DNA from: an uncultured Collinsella sp.
GTDB lineage: Bacteria; Actinomycetota; Coriobacteriia; Coriobacteriales; Coriobacteriaceae
DNA length: 64,000 nucleotides
Reading direction: 5' to 3'
NCBI GenBank assembly: GCA_959606065.1
Contig: CAUHHV010000007.1
Coordinates: 29,119-93,118 of the forward strand
The number at the start of each line of letters is the position of its first letter. Position 1 is the stretch's first letter. Positions 8,692 to 18,929 of this stretch are shown piece after piece. The notes beneath the pieces are model-generated. The model worked only from the letters and a program-made list of their open reading frames with translations. It did not search any database and was not told where the DNA came from. The position numbers were made by a program, and so were the translations under genes.

Positions 8692-10569
8692 TTGCGCGTT
8701 CCGTATCAAGACTGTTTTCATTTAATTGAGCCGCTGCTCGCCAAGGTCGAGAAACCGAGCCGCTATATCGATCACGAGTGGGGCACGCTTTCCAAGGCCG
8801 ATGCCGACTACCGTTGCTGCCTGATCTACCCGGATGTGTACGAGGTCGGTCTGCCTAACCAGGGCATCGCCATCCTCTACAACATCCTTAACCAGGCCGA
8901 GGGCATCTCCTGCGAGCGCGGCTATGTGCCGTGGCCCGATATGGGTGACGCCATGCGCGAGGCGGGCATTCCGCTGCTGTCGCTCGAGGGCGCAGCGCCG
9001 GTCGCTTCGTTTGATATCGTCGGCCTGCATGTGCCGCACGAGATGGCGGTGACGAACTTCCTCGAGGCACTCGACCTCGCTGGCATTCCGCTGTTAGCGG
9101 CCGACCGTACCGAGGACGACCCCATTATCATCGCCGGCGGCCCCTCGGTGTACAACCCCGAGCCGTACGCGGCCTTCTTCGATGCCATCCTCATCGGCGA
9201 GGGCGAGGAGTCGCTGCTCGAGACCTGCCAGCTGCATCGTCGCCTGCGCGACGAAGGAGTCCCGCGCGCACAGATTGTTGAGCAGCTTGCATCCATTGCC
9301 GGCAACTACGTGCCGTCGCTCTATGAGGTTCGTCACGACGAGCCCTGTTCGCCGCATGGCTACACCGTGCCGCGTGAAGGCAAGAATGCGCCGACCGTGG
9401 TCTACAAGCGCGTCGTCGAGGATTTCGGCGCCACGAATCCGCTGTCGCAGTCGTGCGTACCCTATGCGCAGCTGGTCCACGACCGCCTGTCTATCGAGAT
9501 CCTGCGCGGCTGCGCCCGCGGCTGTCGTTTTTGCCAGGCCGGCATGACGTATCGCCCAGTGCGCGAGCGCTCGGCCGACCAGATCGTCTCGTCGGTGATT
9601 CAGGGTCTGGAAAAGACCGGCTATGACGAGGTGTCGCTGACCTCGCTCTCCACGACTGACCACTCCTGCATTCGCGACGTGCTCGGCAGGCTCAACCGTC
9701 GCCTGGAGGATACGGGTATTCGCGTATCTATTCCGTCGCAGCGCCTGGATTCGTTTGGCGTGGATATGGCCGAGTCGGTCGCCGGCGAAAAGAAGGGCGG
9801 CCTGACGTTCGCGCCCGAGGCCGGCAGTCAGCGCATGCGTGACATCATTAACAAGAACGTGACCGAGGAGGACCTGGACCGTGCGGCCAAGGCGGCCTTC
9901 GAGGCCGGCTGGAACCGCATGAAGCTCTACTTTATGATGGGCCTTCCCGGTGAGCGCGACGAGGACATCGTAGCCATTGCCAATCTGGCCGATCACGTGC
10001 TGGAGCTCGGTCGTTCCGTGGTGCCCAAGGCTCGTCGCGGCTCGATTTCGGTATCCATCTCGGTTTCGGTCTTTATCCCCAAGGCTGCCACGCCGTTCCA
10101 GTGGTGCCCGCAGCTCGACTACGACGACGTCAAGCGTCGCCAGAAGCTGCTTATCACGAGCGTTCGCAACCGTGCCGTCCGCGTGCATTACCACGATGCC
10201 GAGACCTCGCTCATCGAGGCCGCGCTGTCCCGCGCCGGTCGTGACATGACGCCCGTCATCATCGATGCTTGGCGCTCGGGCTCTCGCTTTGACGCCTGGG
10301 TAGAGCATTTCTCGCTCGATAACTGGAAGGAAGCTGCTGCCAAAAACGGCATCGACCTCAATGAGCTCGTGCACCTGCCCTACGAGTTGGACTGGCGCCT
10401 GCCGTGGGAGCACGTGAGTCCCGGCTGCACGCGCGGCTTCCTCGAGCGCGAGTACCGTCGCTCGCTCGAGGGCGTCACGACTCCCGACTGCACCCGCACG
10501 TCGTGCACCGGCTGCGGGATCTGCCCCACGCTCCACGTCAAGAATGTATTGATGGGTGATCGCGCATGA
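8692..10569 (+). CDS. Radical SAM protein, TIGR03960 family (B12-binding-like N-domain)
   Basis: A 625-residue protein with a TTG start. Residues 1 to about 260 resemble the B12-binding-like domain of this family. The radical SAM cluster motif CARGCRFC supplies Cys274, Cys278 and Cys281. GLTFAPEAGSQRMRD and the MMGLPGERDEDI stretch belong to the SAM barrel. The C-terminus has another Cys-rich motif (CTRTSCTGCGIC), a possible second iron-sulfur site. The next gene overlaps by four bases (ATGA) and encodes the usual DUF2344 partner. The family commonly precedes rplU-rpmA-obg, as here. The reaction is unproven; RNA or ribosome modification is an inference from location. Confidence 0.88.
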   Translation: MRVPYQDCFHLIEPLLAKVEKPSRYIDHEWGTLSKADADYRCCLIYPDVYEVGLPNQGIAILYNILNQAEGISCERGYVPWPDMGDAMREAGIPLLSLEGAAPVASFDIVGLHVPHEMAVTNFLEALDLAGIPLLAADRTEDDPIIIAGGPSVYNPEPYAAFFDAILIGEGEESLLETCQLHRRLRDEGVPRAQIVEQLASIAGNYVPSLYEVRHDEPCSPHGYTVPREGKNAPTVVYKRVVEDFGATNPLSQSCVPYAQLVHDRLSIEILRGCARGCRFCQAGMTYRPVRERSADQIVSSVIQGLEKTGYDEVSLTSLSTTDHSCIRDVLGRLNRRLEDTGIRVSIPSQRLDSFGVDMAESVAGEKKGGLTFAPEAGSQRMRDIINKNVTEEDLDRAAKAAFEAGWNRMKLYFMMGLPGERDEDIVAIANLADHVLELGRSVVPKARRGSISVSISVSVFIPKAATPFQWCPQLDYDDVKRRQKLLITSVRNRAVRVHYHDAETSLIEAALSRAGRDMTPVIIDAWRSGSRFDAWVEHFSLDNWKEAAAKNGIDLNELVHLPYELDWRLPWEHVSPGCTRGFLEREYRRSLEGVTTPDCTRTSCTGCGICPTLHVKNVLMGDRA

Positions 10570-11378
10570 GTGAGCGCCTGACCGACAACCCCTCGCTCTT
10601 TAGGCTTCGTGTTCGCTATGGCAAGCGCGACCGCCTTAAGTACCTGGGCCATCTCGAAGTAATCCATACCATTGAGCGCATCGTGCGCCGTGCGGGACTT
10701 CCCTATGCCGTCACGCAGGGCTTCTCTCCGCACATGCGCGTGGGCTTCTCTTCGGCGCTACCGGTTGGTACGTCGTCGACCTGCGAGTGGTATGACCTGT
10801 TTATGACCGAGTTCGTGGCGCTCGACGAGGCGTTTGGGCGCCTGGCTGCGGCGTCTCCGGCCGATCTGGCGCCCATCGAGGCGGCGTACATCGACGTGCG
10901 CACGCCGGCGTTGACGGCGCAGCTCACGCGCCTGTCGTATCGCATCGACCTGCACTCGGATCCCGAGGCGCCCGTAAGCCCCGACGAGGTGCGTCGTGCG
11001 ATCGACACGCTGCGCGCGGACCATGGCATCGACTACGCGCGCGGCAAAAAGAGCAAGCGCTTGGATTTGGATCACACACTCGTGGGCTATGAGCTCACGG
11101 CGGGGGAGCGCCCGGACCATCTGGTGCTCATGCTCGACACCCATGCCGACAACGAGGGCTCCATGCGTCCGGAAATTTTGCTTTCCGCTGCTGATGTTTT
11201 GTTGCAGGGCTTGACCCCGGGCGTGGATGCACCTATTGTTTCCACCGGTATGCAAGACCTCGTGACCATCTGCTCCTACGATGTCGAGCGTCAGAATCAA
11301 GCATGCGAGGACGACGAGGGCCGACTCGTCAGCCCCATACCTGTGCGAACTTGTGGATTTGCTCCACATACTCGTTGA
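10566..11378 (+). CDS. TIGR03936 / DUF2344 radical SAM-associated protein
   Basis: A 270-residue protein whose N-terminus shows the family signature: RLRVRYGKRDRLKYLGHLEVIHTIER, read in two parts, then GFSPHMRVGFSSALPVGTSS. This family occurs next to, or fused to, TIGR03960 radical SAM enzymes. Start and stop overlap the upstream gene by ATGA, so the two are translationally coupled. Its last codons contain the -35 element of the rplU promoter. Biochemical function is not established. Confidence 0.87.
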   Translation: MSERLTDNPSLFRLRVRYGKRDRLKYLGHLEVIHTIERIVRRAGLPYAVTQGFSPHMRVGFSSALPVGTSSTCEWYDLFMTEFVALDEAFGRLAAASPADLAPIEAAYIDVRTPALTAQLTRLSYRIDLHSDPEAPVSPDEVRRAIDTLRADHGIDYARGKKSKRLDLDHTLVGYELTAGERPDHLVLMLDTHADNEGSMRPEILLSAADVLLQGLTPGVDAPIVSTGMQDLVTICSYDVERQNQACEDDEGRLVSPIPVRTCGFAPHTR

Positions 11379-11403
11379 CGGGGGTATTTTCGCCTGCTAC
11401 TAT
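11375..11403 (+). promoter_or_regulatory. Promoter for rplU-rpmA
   Basis: TTGACG (11375-11380), a 17-base spacer and TACTAT (11398-11403) make a good vegetative promoter. The -35 box overlaps the stop codon of the upstream gene, so the ribosomal genes can be transcribed apart from the radical-SAM pair. Transcription would start near 11410. Confidence 0.75.
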
Positions 11404-11445
11404 ATTCGGCTGTTGCACTAACTGATGCATGAAGGGCAAGTAAAC

Positions 11446-11820
11446 ATGTACGCAATCGTTAACACGGGCGGCAAGCAGTACAAGGTCGCCACCGACGATG
11501 TCATCACCGTCGAGAAGATCGAGGGCAATGAGGGCGACAAGGTCACCCTGCCGGTTATCTTCCTCAACGATGGTAAGAAGATCGTCACCGATCCCGACAA
11601 GCTGGCCAAGGCCAAGGTTACCGCTCAGATCGTTGAGCAGTTCAAGGGCGAGAAGCAGCTGGTCTTCAAGTTCCACAAGCGTAAGCGCTATCGTCGTCTG
11701 AAGGGTCACCGTCAGCAGCTCACCAAGCTGAAGATCGTGAAGGTCCAGGCTACGTCCCGCGCCAAGAAGGCTGTCAAGGCAGAGGCCGAGGCTGTTGCCG
11801 AGGCTCCCGTCGCCGAGTAG
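11446..11820 (+). CDS. rplU: Large ribosomal subunit protein bL21
   Basis: The product starts MYAIVNTGGKQYKVA, the conserved bL21 N-terminus. I chose the ATG at 11446 rather than the in-frame ATG at 11425 because GAAGGG lies properly upstream and the family begins here. The 124-residue length includes an Ala/Glu-rich C-terminal tail of about 20 residues. It binds 23S rRNA. It forms the classic rplU-rpmA-obg cluster. Confidence 0.97.
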   Translation: MYAIVNTGGKQYKVATDDVITVEKIEGNEGDKVTLPVIFLNDGKKIVTDPDKLAKAKVTAQIVEQFKGEKQLVFKFHKRKRYRRLKGHRQQLTKLKIVKVQATSRAKKAVKAEAEAVAEAPVAE

Positions 11821-11853
11821 ATTACACTCGTAACGAAAGAGTAGGTATACACA

Positions 11854-12111
11854 ATGGCACACAAAAAAGGACTCGGTTCCTCCCGTAATGGCCGTGACTC
11901 CCGCGGTCAGCGCCTTGGCACGAAGCGCTATGCCGGCCAGACGGTAACCACGGGCACGATTCTCGTCCGTCAGCACGGCACTCACATCCACCCGGGTGAG
12001 AACGTTGGCCGTGGCAAGGACGACACGCTGTTCGCGCTGGTCGACGGTACCGTTGAGTTCCACAAGGGTATCAAGCACAGGGTCAGCGTACGCCCGCTCG
12101 CGAACGCGTAA
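11854..12111 (+). CDS. rpmA: Large ribosomal subunit protein bL27
   Basis: An 85-residue protein starting [16 protein letters not shown], the typical bL27 N-terminus that reaches toward the peptidyl transferase centre. There is no Firmicutes-type cleavable N-terminal extension: the mature-type sequence follows the ATG directly. It lies 33 bp after rplU with GAAAGAG upstream. Confidence 0.97.
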   Translation: MAHKKGLGSSRNGRDSRGQRLGTKRYAGQTVTTGTILVRQHGTHIHPGENVGRGKDDTLFALVDGTVEFHKGIKHRVSVRPLANA

Positions 12112-12136
12112 TTCACCCTTCATAGAGCACATATGT

Positions 12137-12180
12137 GGGAGGCACTTGAGTTTTAGGATTCAAGGGTCTCCCTCTTTTTT
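12137..12180 (+). terminator. Terminator between rpmA and obg
   Basis: GGGAGGCACTTGA pairs with TTCAAGGGTCTCCC with small internal mismatches, followed by TCTTTTTT. It would reduce transcription into obg, whose start codon is only 17 bases further on, so obg probably depends on read-through. Confidence 0.75.
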
Positions 12181-12184
12181 GTAG

Positions 12185-13663
<1,479 letters not shown>

Positions 13664-13666
13664 GCC

Positions 13667-14344
13667 ATGTCGCTGCGCGGTGGAATCGGTTTGCCCGAGC
13701 TGCCCATAAAAGAGGGCAAAGAGTTTCGGCTTGGCATTATGGGCGGCACCTTCGACCCGATTCATTACGGGCACTTGGTGACTGCCGAGCAGGCGCGCGA
13801 GTCGCTCGACTTGGACGCTGTGCTCTTTATGCCGGCCGGCTCTCCTGCCTTTAAACTCGACAAACCGGTGACGCCTGCTGAGGACCGTTATGCCATGACG
13901 GTTCTCGCCACCGCCGCGAATCCGGCTTTTTTGGCGAGCCGTTTCGAGATCGACCGTCCGGGCGTGACCTATACTGCCGATACGCTTCATGCCCTTCGCG
14001 ACTTTTACCCGTCGCAGGTAAAGCTCTACTTTATTACGGGCGCCGATGCGATTATCGATATTGTGACCTGGCATGATGCCGAACGAATCGCTGAGCTTGC
14101 TACCTTTATTGCGGCGACGCGACCGGGCTTTGATATCGATACGGCGCGTGCCCGAATCAAAGAGTCGGGGCTGCCGTTCGACGTGCGCTATATTCAGATT
14201 CCGGCGCTGGCGATCAGCTCGACGAACATTCGTAAGCGAGTTGCCCGCGGCATGAGCGTGCGCTATCTTACGAGCGAGTCCGTGCTCGGCTACATTCGCA
14301 AGCGCAGGCTATATGCCGATTTGGGCCAAGAAGATTTTGAGTGA
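13667..14344 (+). CDS. nadD: Nicotinate-nucleotide adenylyltransferase
   Basis: A 225-residue enzyme that forms deamido-NAD from nicotinate mononucleotide and ATP. It shows MGGTFDPIHYGHL (the HxGH-type nucleotidyltransferase motif) and the C-terminal ISSTNIRKRV motif. About 20 residues precede the usual N-terminus; an ATG in that stretch (13739, at IMGGTF) would be too short, so the first ATG is kept. It is followed by yqeK, as in many Gram-positive genomes. Confidence 0.95.
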   Translation: MSLRGGIGLPELPIKEGKEFRLGIMGGTFDPIHYGHLVTAEQARESLDLDAVLFMPAGSPAFKLDKPVTPAEDRYAMTVLATAANPAFLASRFEIDRPGVTYTADTLHALRDFYPSQVKLYFITGADAIIDIVTWHDAERIAELATFIAATRPGFDIDTARARIKESGLPFDVRYIQIPALAISSTNIRKRVARGMSVRYLTSESVLGYIRKRRLYADLGQEDFE

Positions 14345-14356
14345 TGGGGGGCTACG

Positions 14357-14965
14357 TTGTCGGTAGAGGATCAGTTTGAGGGCGATGAGCGCGCGCTGCT
14401 CAAGCGCATTCAAGAGCTGCTCGATGTTCGCATGAAAGATAAGCGCAAGCGCTATGTGCATTCGCTGGGTGTTGCCGAGACCGCACTTCATCTGGCCGAG
14501 GTCTACGGCGTTGACCGCTTTGATGCGGCTGCCGCCGGCTTAATTCACGACTGGGACAAGGTTCTTTCCGATGACGAGCTCGTGGCCCGCGCGCTTCACT
14601 ATGGCATCAAGGTTGCCGGCTCTCCTTCCGCCGCGACGCCGCTTTTGCATGGCCCTGTTGCCGCCTATGAGCTTCCGCAGCTTTTTCCCGAGCTGTCACC
14701 GGCCGTTTTCCAGGCTGTCGACCGTCACACCGTGGGTGCCTGCGACATGACGCCGCTCGATATGGTGGTCTTTGTGGCAGATGCCATCGAGCCCAACCGT
14801 CACGGCGACTATGCCCATGCGCTGCGCAAGATGGTGGGGAAGTCCTCGCTCGACGAGTTGTTCTTCTCCTGTTTTGCGCAGGGTCTGGTCTATGTGATCC
14901 AGTCCGGGCGCTATCTTTATCCCACGGCTATTACGATTTACAACCATTACGCCCAGCTGCGCTAG
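14357..14965 (+). CDS. yqeK: HD-domain hydrolase of the YqeK family
   Basis: A 202-residue protein with a TTG start and GGGGGG upstream. It has the HD metal motif in LIHDWDK and a second His pattern in DRHTVG. YqeK proteins studied elsewhere hydrolyse diadenosine tetraphosphate symmetrically; that activity is taken from the family. It sits between nadD and rsfS, the standard order. Confidence 0.92.
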   Translation: MSVEDQFEGDERALLKRIQELLDVRMKDKRKRYVHSLGVAETALHLAEVYGVDRFDAAAAGLIHDWDKVLSDDELVARALHYGIKVAGSPSAATPLLHGPVAAYELPQLFPELSPAVFQAVDRHTVGACDMTPLDMVVFVADAIEPNRHGDYAHALRKMVGKSSLDELFFSCFAQGLVYVIQSGRYLYPTAITIYNHYAQLR

Positions 14966-14993
14966 CTCGGGTGTGTCTAGAAAGAGGTATTCC

Positions 14994-15449
14994 ATGGCCG
15001 ACGAGACCATGACTGACGAGCAGATTCTTGAAGGTGTGGAGCACAAGAGTTTCGTTGCCACGTCCGACCGCACCGCCGCCTCGCTGTCCGCGAGCGGTGT
15101 CGCCGCCGAGGATGTCGCCCGCGCCGCCGCGCAGGCCGCCTACGACAAGAAGGGCGAGGACGTGCAGGTGCTCAACCTGACCGAGCTTTCCGACGTGTGC
15201 GACTACTTTGTGCTTGCCACCGGTACCAACAACCGCCAGGTCGATTCTATCGTCGACGAGATCGAGGAGAAGGTCGCCGCGGCTTGCGGCGAGCATCCGT
15301 TCTCCATCGAGGGCCGCGAGCAGAAGACCTGGATGCTCATGGACTACGGCTCGGTCGTCGTTCACGTCTTCACTCCCGAAGCCCGCGACTTCTACCGTCT
15401 AGAAAAGCTCTGGGGTGATGCCCCCCAGCTCCCCCTCGACCTCCTCTAG
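14994..15449 (+). CDS. rsfS: Ribosomal silencing factor RsfS
   Basis: A 151-residue member of the RsfS/Iojap family that binds uL14 and blocks subunit joining when nutrients are scarce. The core reads YFVLATGTNNRQVDSI, and the C-terminus WMLMDYGSVVVHVF is typical. I start at ATG 14994 because AAAGAGG lies seven bases upstream; an in-frame GTG at 14973 has no such site. A 35-residue Ala-rich N-terminal region precedes the conserved core. The gene ends the cluster and is followed by a terminator. Confidence 0.95.
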   Translation: MADETMTDEQILEGVEHKSFVATSDRTAASLSASGVAAEDVARAAAQAAYDKKGEDVQVLNLTELSDVCDYFVLATGTNNRQVDSIVDEIEEKVAAACGEHPFSIEGREQKTWMLMDYGSVVVHVFTPEARDFYRLEKLWGDAPQLPLDLL

Positions 15450-15492
15450 TGGCTCATTTGATACGGCGCTTTTAGTTAGCCTCGCGCATTTT

Positions 15493-15535
15493 GCCGGGCA
15501 GTTGCGGTTTTCCGTACCTGCCCGGCTTTCTTTTT
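15493..15535 (+). terminator. Terminator of the obg-rsfS cluster
   Basis: A 9-bp perfect stem, GCCGGGCAG / CTGCCCGGC, with a 16-base loop, is followed by TTTCTTTTT. It acts only in the plus direction, because the minus side has no T-run next to the stem. It separates rsfS from the oppositely oriented dinB. Confidence 0.85.
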
Positions 15536-15547
15536 GCCCAAAGGCGG

Positions 15548-16801
15548 TTAATCGTTGAAGCGGGATTGGCGGCCGAAGGATAGGGCGGTGTCGCCGAACT
15601 TGTCTCGGACGGCGTCGATGGCGACGGAGAGGTCGCGTCGGTCGCTGGATTGGGCTCCGCGGTCGTCGACTTCGCAGAACAGGTCGGTCTGGATGCCGCC
15701 CTGATGGTCAAAGTCGCTCATCCCGATACCCGCCAGACGCACATGCATGCCTTCCTGCCAGATGTTGTCGAGCAGTTCGAGTGCAACCGCCACGAAGATG
15801 TTCTCATCGTCGGTCGGATGAGGCAGCCGGCGCTGTGCCGTACGCCCGCTGCCATACGAATACTTAAGCTTGAGCGTCACCGTGGCGCCCGTCAGTCCCT
15901 GACGGCGCAGGCGGCGTCCCACTGACTCGCCCAGCAGCGCAATCGCCGCTTCGATGTCCCCGCGCTCAGTCAAATCTTTCGCAAAAGTGCGTTCATTGCT
16001 GACCGACTTGATCTTGCGCTCTTCATCGAGACTCGTGACTTCAGAGATTTCGAGTCCCAGCGCACGCTGGCGCATGCGTTCGCCGTTGACGCCAAAAATA
16101 GAGGCCAAGGTGGATTCCGGCGCGCGTGACAGCTCGCCGAGCGTGTAGATGCGCATACGGCGCAGTCGCTCCTCGGCCGAGCGCCCGATGCCGCTCATGG
16201 CAGATACCGGCAGCGCGGCCAAAAAGCGCTGCTCGGTTCCGGGGCGCACGATGGTCAGCCCAAACGGCTTATCCCGCTCGCTTGCGATCTTTGCGACCGT
16301 CTTGTTGCAGCCCACGCCAATGGAGCAGGTCACTCCCAGCGCTGCCACGCGGTCGCTTATACGCCGCGCAACCAGTAGCGGGTCTTCGGGCGCAAAGCGA
16401 CCCGGTGTGATATCGATAAAGGCTTCGTCGATGGATACGCGCTCAACGCGCGGCGTCTCCTCGGCAAGAATCGCCATGACCTGCGCGCTCACCTCGCGGT
16501 AGCGATCAAAGTGCCCGTGCGTCCAAATGGCTTGCGGGCACAAGCGCCGCGCCTCGGCCGAGGCCATGGCAGAGTGCACGCCAAAGCGACGTGCCTCATA
16601 CGAACACGTGGACACGACGCCACGCGAATCGGCGTCTCCGCCCACGATGAGCGGCTTGCCGCGCCATTCGGGATGATCGAGCATCTCCACGCTCGCAAAA
16701 AACGCATCGAGGTCCATCAGGCCCACCGCCGGACCCGTCCAGGGAGGCGGCGTGACGCCTGTGGCATCCTCATAACCGTATGTATGTTCGCGTCTTTCCA
16801 T
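15548..16801 (-). CDS. dinB: DNA polymerase IV (Y-family)
   Basis: A 417-residue translesion polymerase. Catalytic carboxylates lie in GLMDLDAFFASVE and RVSIDEAFIDITPG; VSAMSGIGRSAEERL is the helix-hairpin-helix region, followed by the little-finger domain. About 27 residues precede the usual N-terminus. It stands alone on the minus strand between two ribosomal clusters. The tail ends ALSFGRQSRFND, with no clear beta-clamp pentapeptide beyond this QSRF-like end. No SOS box was recognised upstream. Confidence 0.94.
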   Translation of the reverse strand: MERREHTYGYEDATGVTPPPWTGPAVGLMDLDAFFASVEMLDHPEWRGKPLIVGGDADSRGVVSTCSYEARRFGVHSAMASAEARRLCPQAIWTHGHFDRYREVSAQVMAILAEETPRVERVSIDEAFIDITPGRFAPEDPLLVARRISDRVAALGVTCSIGVGCNKTVAKIASERDKPFGLTIVRPGTEQRFLAALPVSAMSGIGRSAEERLRRMRIYTLGELSRAPESTLASIFGVNGERMRQRALGLEISEVTSLDEERKIKSVSNERTFAKDLTERGDIEAAIALLGESVGRRLRRQGLTGATVTLKLKYSYGSGRTAQRRLPHPTDDENIFVAVALELLDNIWQEGMHVRLAGIGMSDFDHQGGIQTDLFCEVDDRGAQSSDRRDLSVAIDAVRDKFGDTALSFGRQSRFND

Positions 16802-16917
16802 GTCATGAGTATACCGCGCAGCTCATGTGGGGTGCGTGTATGTGCTTGCAAATCCCGAATTCTTGTCTAAGATATGGATTTGCCCTCGACTACACCGAAG
16901 AAGTTGGTCTCACGGAC

Positions 16918-16946
16918 TTCACCTGCCCGCGTCGATGGCGTATTAT
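16918..16946 (+). promoter_or_regulatory. Promoter for rpsP operon
   Basis: TTCACC (16918-16923), a 17-base spacer and TATTAT (16941-16946). The start point would be near 16953, giving a leader of about 50 bases before rpsP. A second weaker candidate upstream is TTGCAA with TAAGAT at 16-base spacing. Confidence 0.65.
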
Positions 16947-17002
16947 GTTCAACTGTTTGTTTGTAGTTGCAGCCTAAAGCTGCTTGGTTGGAGGAGTTTC
17001 CT

Positions 17003-17344
17003 TTGGCAGTCAAGATTCGCCTTGCTCGTCACGGCGCTAAGAAGCGTCCGTACTACCGTGTCGTCGTCGCCGATTCCCGCGCCCCGCGTGACGGTCGTAT
17101 CATCGAGGAGGTTGGCCGCTACAACCCGATGACCGCCCCCAAGACCATCAACCTCGACCTCGAGAAGATCGCCGACTGGCAGTCCAAGGGCGCTCAGCTC
17201 ACCGACGCCGTCGCCGCTCTGGTCAAGGCCGCCAACGAGGGCGAGAAGACCGAGACCGTCGTCAAGAAGTCCAAGAAGCAGCTCGCCAAAGAGGCCGAGG
17301 CCGCTAAGGCTGCCGCTGAGGCCGCTGAGGGCGCCGAGGAGTAA
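17003..17344 (+). CDS. rpsP: Small ribosomal subunit protein bS16
   Basis: The product (113 residues) begins with [19 protein letters not shown], the bS16 signature. The TTG at 17003 has GAGGAG six bases upstream, so a 12-residue longer in-frame start is rejected. The C-terminus carries a Lys/Ala/Glu-rich extension of about 25 residues. First gene of rpsP-khpA-rimM-trmD-lepB. Confidence 0.96.
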   Translation: MAVKIRLARHGAKKRPYYRVVVADSRAPRDGRIIEEVGRYNPMTAPKTINLDLEKIADWQSKGAQLTDAVAALVKAANEGEKTETVVKKSKKQLAKEAEAAKAAAEAAEGAEE

Positions 17345-17347
17345 ATC

Positions 17348-17632
17348 GTGCCTGAGGTTGACGCTGCACAGCTCGAGGGTGAGGCAATGCTCTCAGATCG
17401 CATCGCCGATCTCGTCGAATATCTCGTTGTTCAGATCGTCGACGACCCGGATTCCGTGAGCCTTGAGGTCATCGATGGTGACGACGCCTCTACGATTGAG
17501 GTTTCGGTCGCCGAGGATGACGTCGCTAAGGTCATCGGCCGTCGTGGCCGTACCATCAAGGCCATTCGCACGCTCGCCCGTGCACTGGCCGCTCGCCTCG
17601 ACACTGCTGTCGAGGTAGAGGTTCTGGGCTAG
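17348..17632 (+). CDS. khpA: KH-domain RNA-binding protein KhpA
   Basis: A small single-KH protein with the GxxG loop in KVIGRRGRTIKAIRTLAR. The GTG start at 17348 has GAGGAG six bases upstream and gives 94 residues. An ATG at 17387 (MLSDRIADLVEY) would give 81, closer to the family norm, and also has GAGGG upstream; either is possible. KhpA-type proteins bind RNA and affect cell-wall and small-RNA control in Gram-positives. Its place between rpsP and rimM is the common one. Confidence 0.93.
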   Translation: MPEVDAAQLEGEAMLSDRIADLVEYLVVQIVDDPDSVSLEVIDGDDASTIEVSVAEDDVAKVIGRRGRTIKAIRTLARALAARLDTAVEVEVLG

Positions 17633-17636
17633 GACC

Positions 17637-18158
17637 TTGAGGTCCCAGTACAAAAACATCGCCCGTGTGGTCAAGCCGCACGGAAGGAAGGGGGAGGTCC
17701 TCGCGCAGCCGCTGCGGGGGCTTCCTTCTGTATTAGAGCCTGGTATGCGCGTCGCCCTGACGCCGCCGGCGCTCAAGCGCGACCGCTTTTGCACGGTCGT
17801 GTCCGTCACCGATACGGGCGATGGCGATCTGGTCTCGTTTGAGGGCATTGACGACTTGACGGCCGCCGAGGGCATCACGGGATGCTACGTGCTGGCAAAT
17901 CGTGACGACTTTGAGCTCGATTCGCTCGACGCTGCCTATACCGACCTGATGGGTCGCGAGGTGGTCGACGAGCGCTTCGGTTCGCTCGGCACGATCGTCG
18001 AGATCATGTCGACGCTCGCTAACGATGTTTGGGTTGTCGAGGGCGATCGGTACGGCGAGGTACTGATTCCCGTGATCGATCAGGTCGTGCTCGATCTTCC
18101 CGACACAGGAACAATTTCCGTCCACGTTATGGACGGCCTGATCGATATGGACAAGTAG
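17637..18158 (+). CDS. rimM: Ribosome maturation factor RimM
   Basis: A 173-residue 16S processing factor that helps assemble the 30S head and binds uS19. Residues 1 to about 85 form the RimM beta-barrel (IARVVKPHGRKGEVLAQPL) and the rest a PRC-barrel (DLMGREVVDERFGSLGTI). TTG start, four bases after khpA. Confidence 0.94.
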   Translation: MRSQYKNIARVVKPHGRKGEVLAQPLRGLPSVLEPGMRVALTPPALKRDRFCTVVSVTDTGDGDLVSFEGIDDLTAAEGITGCYVLANRDDFELDSLDAAYTDLMGREVVDERFGSLGTIVEIMSTLANDVWVVEGDRYGEVLIPVIDQVVLDLPDTGTISVHVMDGLIDMDK

Positions 18159-18168
18159 GGAGGACAAC

Positions 18169-18927
18169 ATGCTGATCGAGACCCTTTCGGTCTTTCCCGA
18201 GATGTTTGAGCCCGTCATGTCCACATCGATCTTGGGCCGCGCCCGCAAGGCCGGCCTTTTTGATTTCAAGGCGTATAACCTGCGCGACTGGACGCACGAC
18301 CGCCATCGTACCGTCGATGACGAGCCGTACGGCGGCGGGCAGGGCATGCTCATGAAGGTCGAGCCTATCGCCGAGGCCATCGAGGCCATTAGCGCGGAGG
18401 GCCCCAAGCCCACGGTGGTGTTCTTCACTCCCTGCGGCGAACCCTTTACGCAGCATGTGGCCGAGCGCCTGCTCAAAAGTGAGCGCCTGCTGTTTGTGTG
18501 CAGCCGCTACGAGGGCGTCGACGAGCGCGCGTATGCGTATGCCGATGAGCGTCTGTCGATCGGCGACTACGTGCTCACGGGCGGCGAGCTTCCCGCTATG
18601 GTCGTTGCCGATGCCGTCGTACGCCTGATTCCCGGCGCCCTGGGCGACGAGATGAGCAATGTGGACGAGTCATTCTCGACCGCCGAGGACGGAGGACTGC
18701 TCGAGTACGCGCAGTACACCCGCCCCGCCGAGTTCAACGGCGAGGGCGTGCCGCCGGTGCTTGTGAGCGGCGATCACGCCAAGGTCGATGCCTGGCGTCG
18801 TAAGAACGCCATCGAGCGTACCTGCCGCTGGCGCCCCGACCTGATCGAGACAGCGCGGCTCACGCCCGAGGAGCGCGCTTACGCGCAGGAGATTTTGGAC
18901 GCTTCGTATTCGCAGAGCGAGGAGTGA
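18169..18927 (+). CDS. trmD: tRNA (guanine37-N1)-methyltransferase
   Basis: A 252-residue SPOUT methyltransferase that makes m1G37, which prevents frameshifting. Knot motifs visible are CSRYEGVDERAY and SIGDYVLTGGELPAMV, with DEPYGGGQGMLMK nearer the N-terminus. GGGAGG precedes the ATG. Its stop overlaps a GTG of the next frame, but lepB probably starts three bases later. Confidence 0.97.
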   Translation: MLIETLSVFPEMFEPVMSTSILGRARKAGLFDFKAYNLRDWTHDRHRTVDDEPYGGGQGMLMKVEPIAEAIEAISAEGPKPTVVFFTPCGEPFTQHVAERLLKSERLLFVCSRYEGVDERAYAYADERLSIGDYVLTGGELPAMVVADAVVRLIPGALGDEMSNVDESFSTAEDGGLLEYAQYTRPAEFNGEGVPPVLVSGDHAKVDAWRRKNAIERTCRWRPDLIETARLTPEERAYAQEILDASYSQSEE

Positions 18928-18929
18928 GA

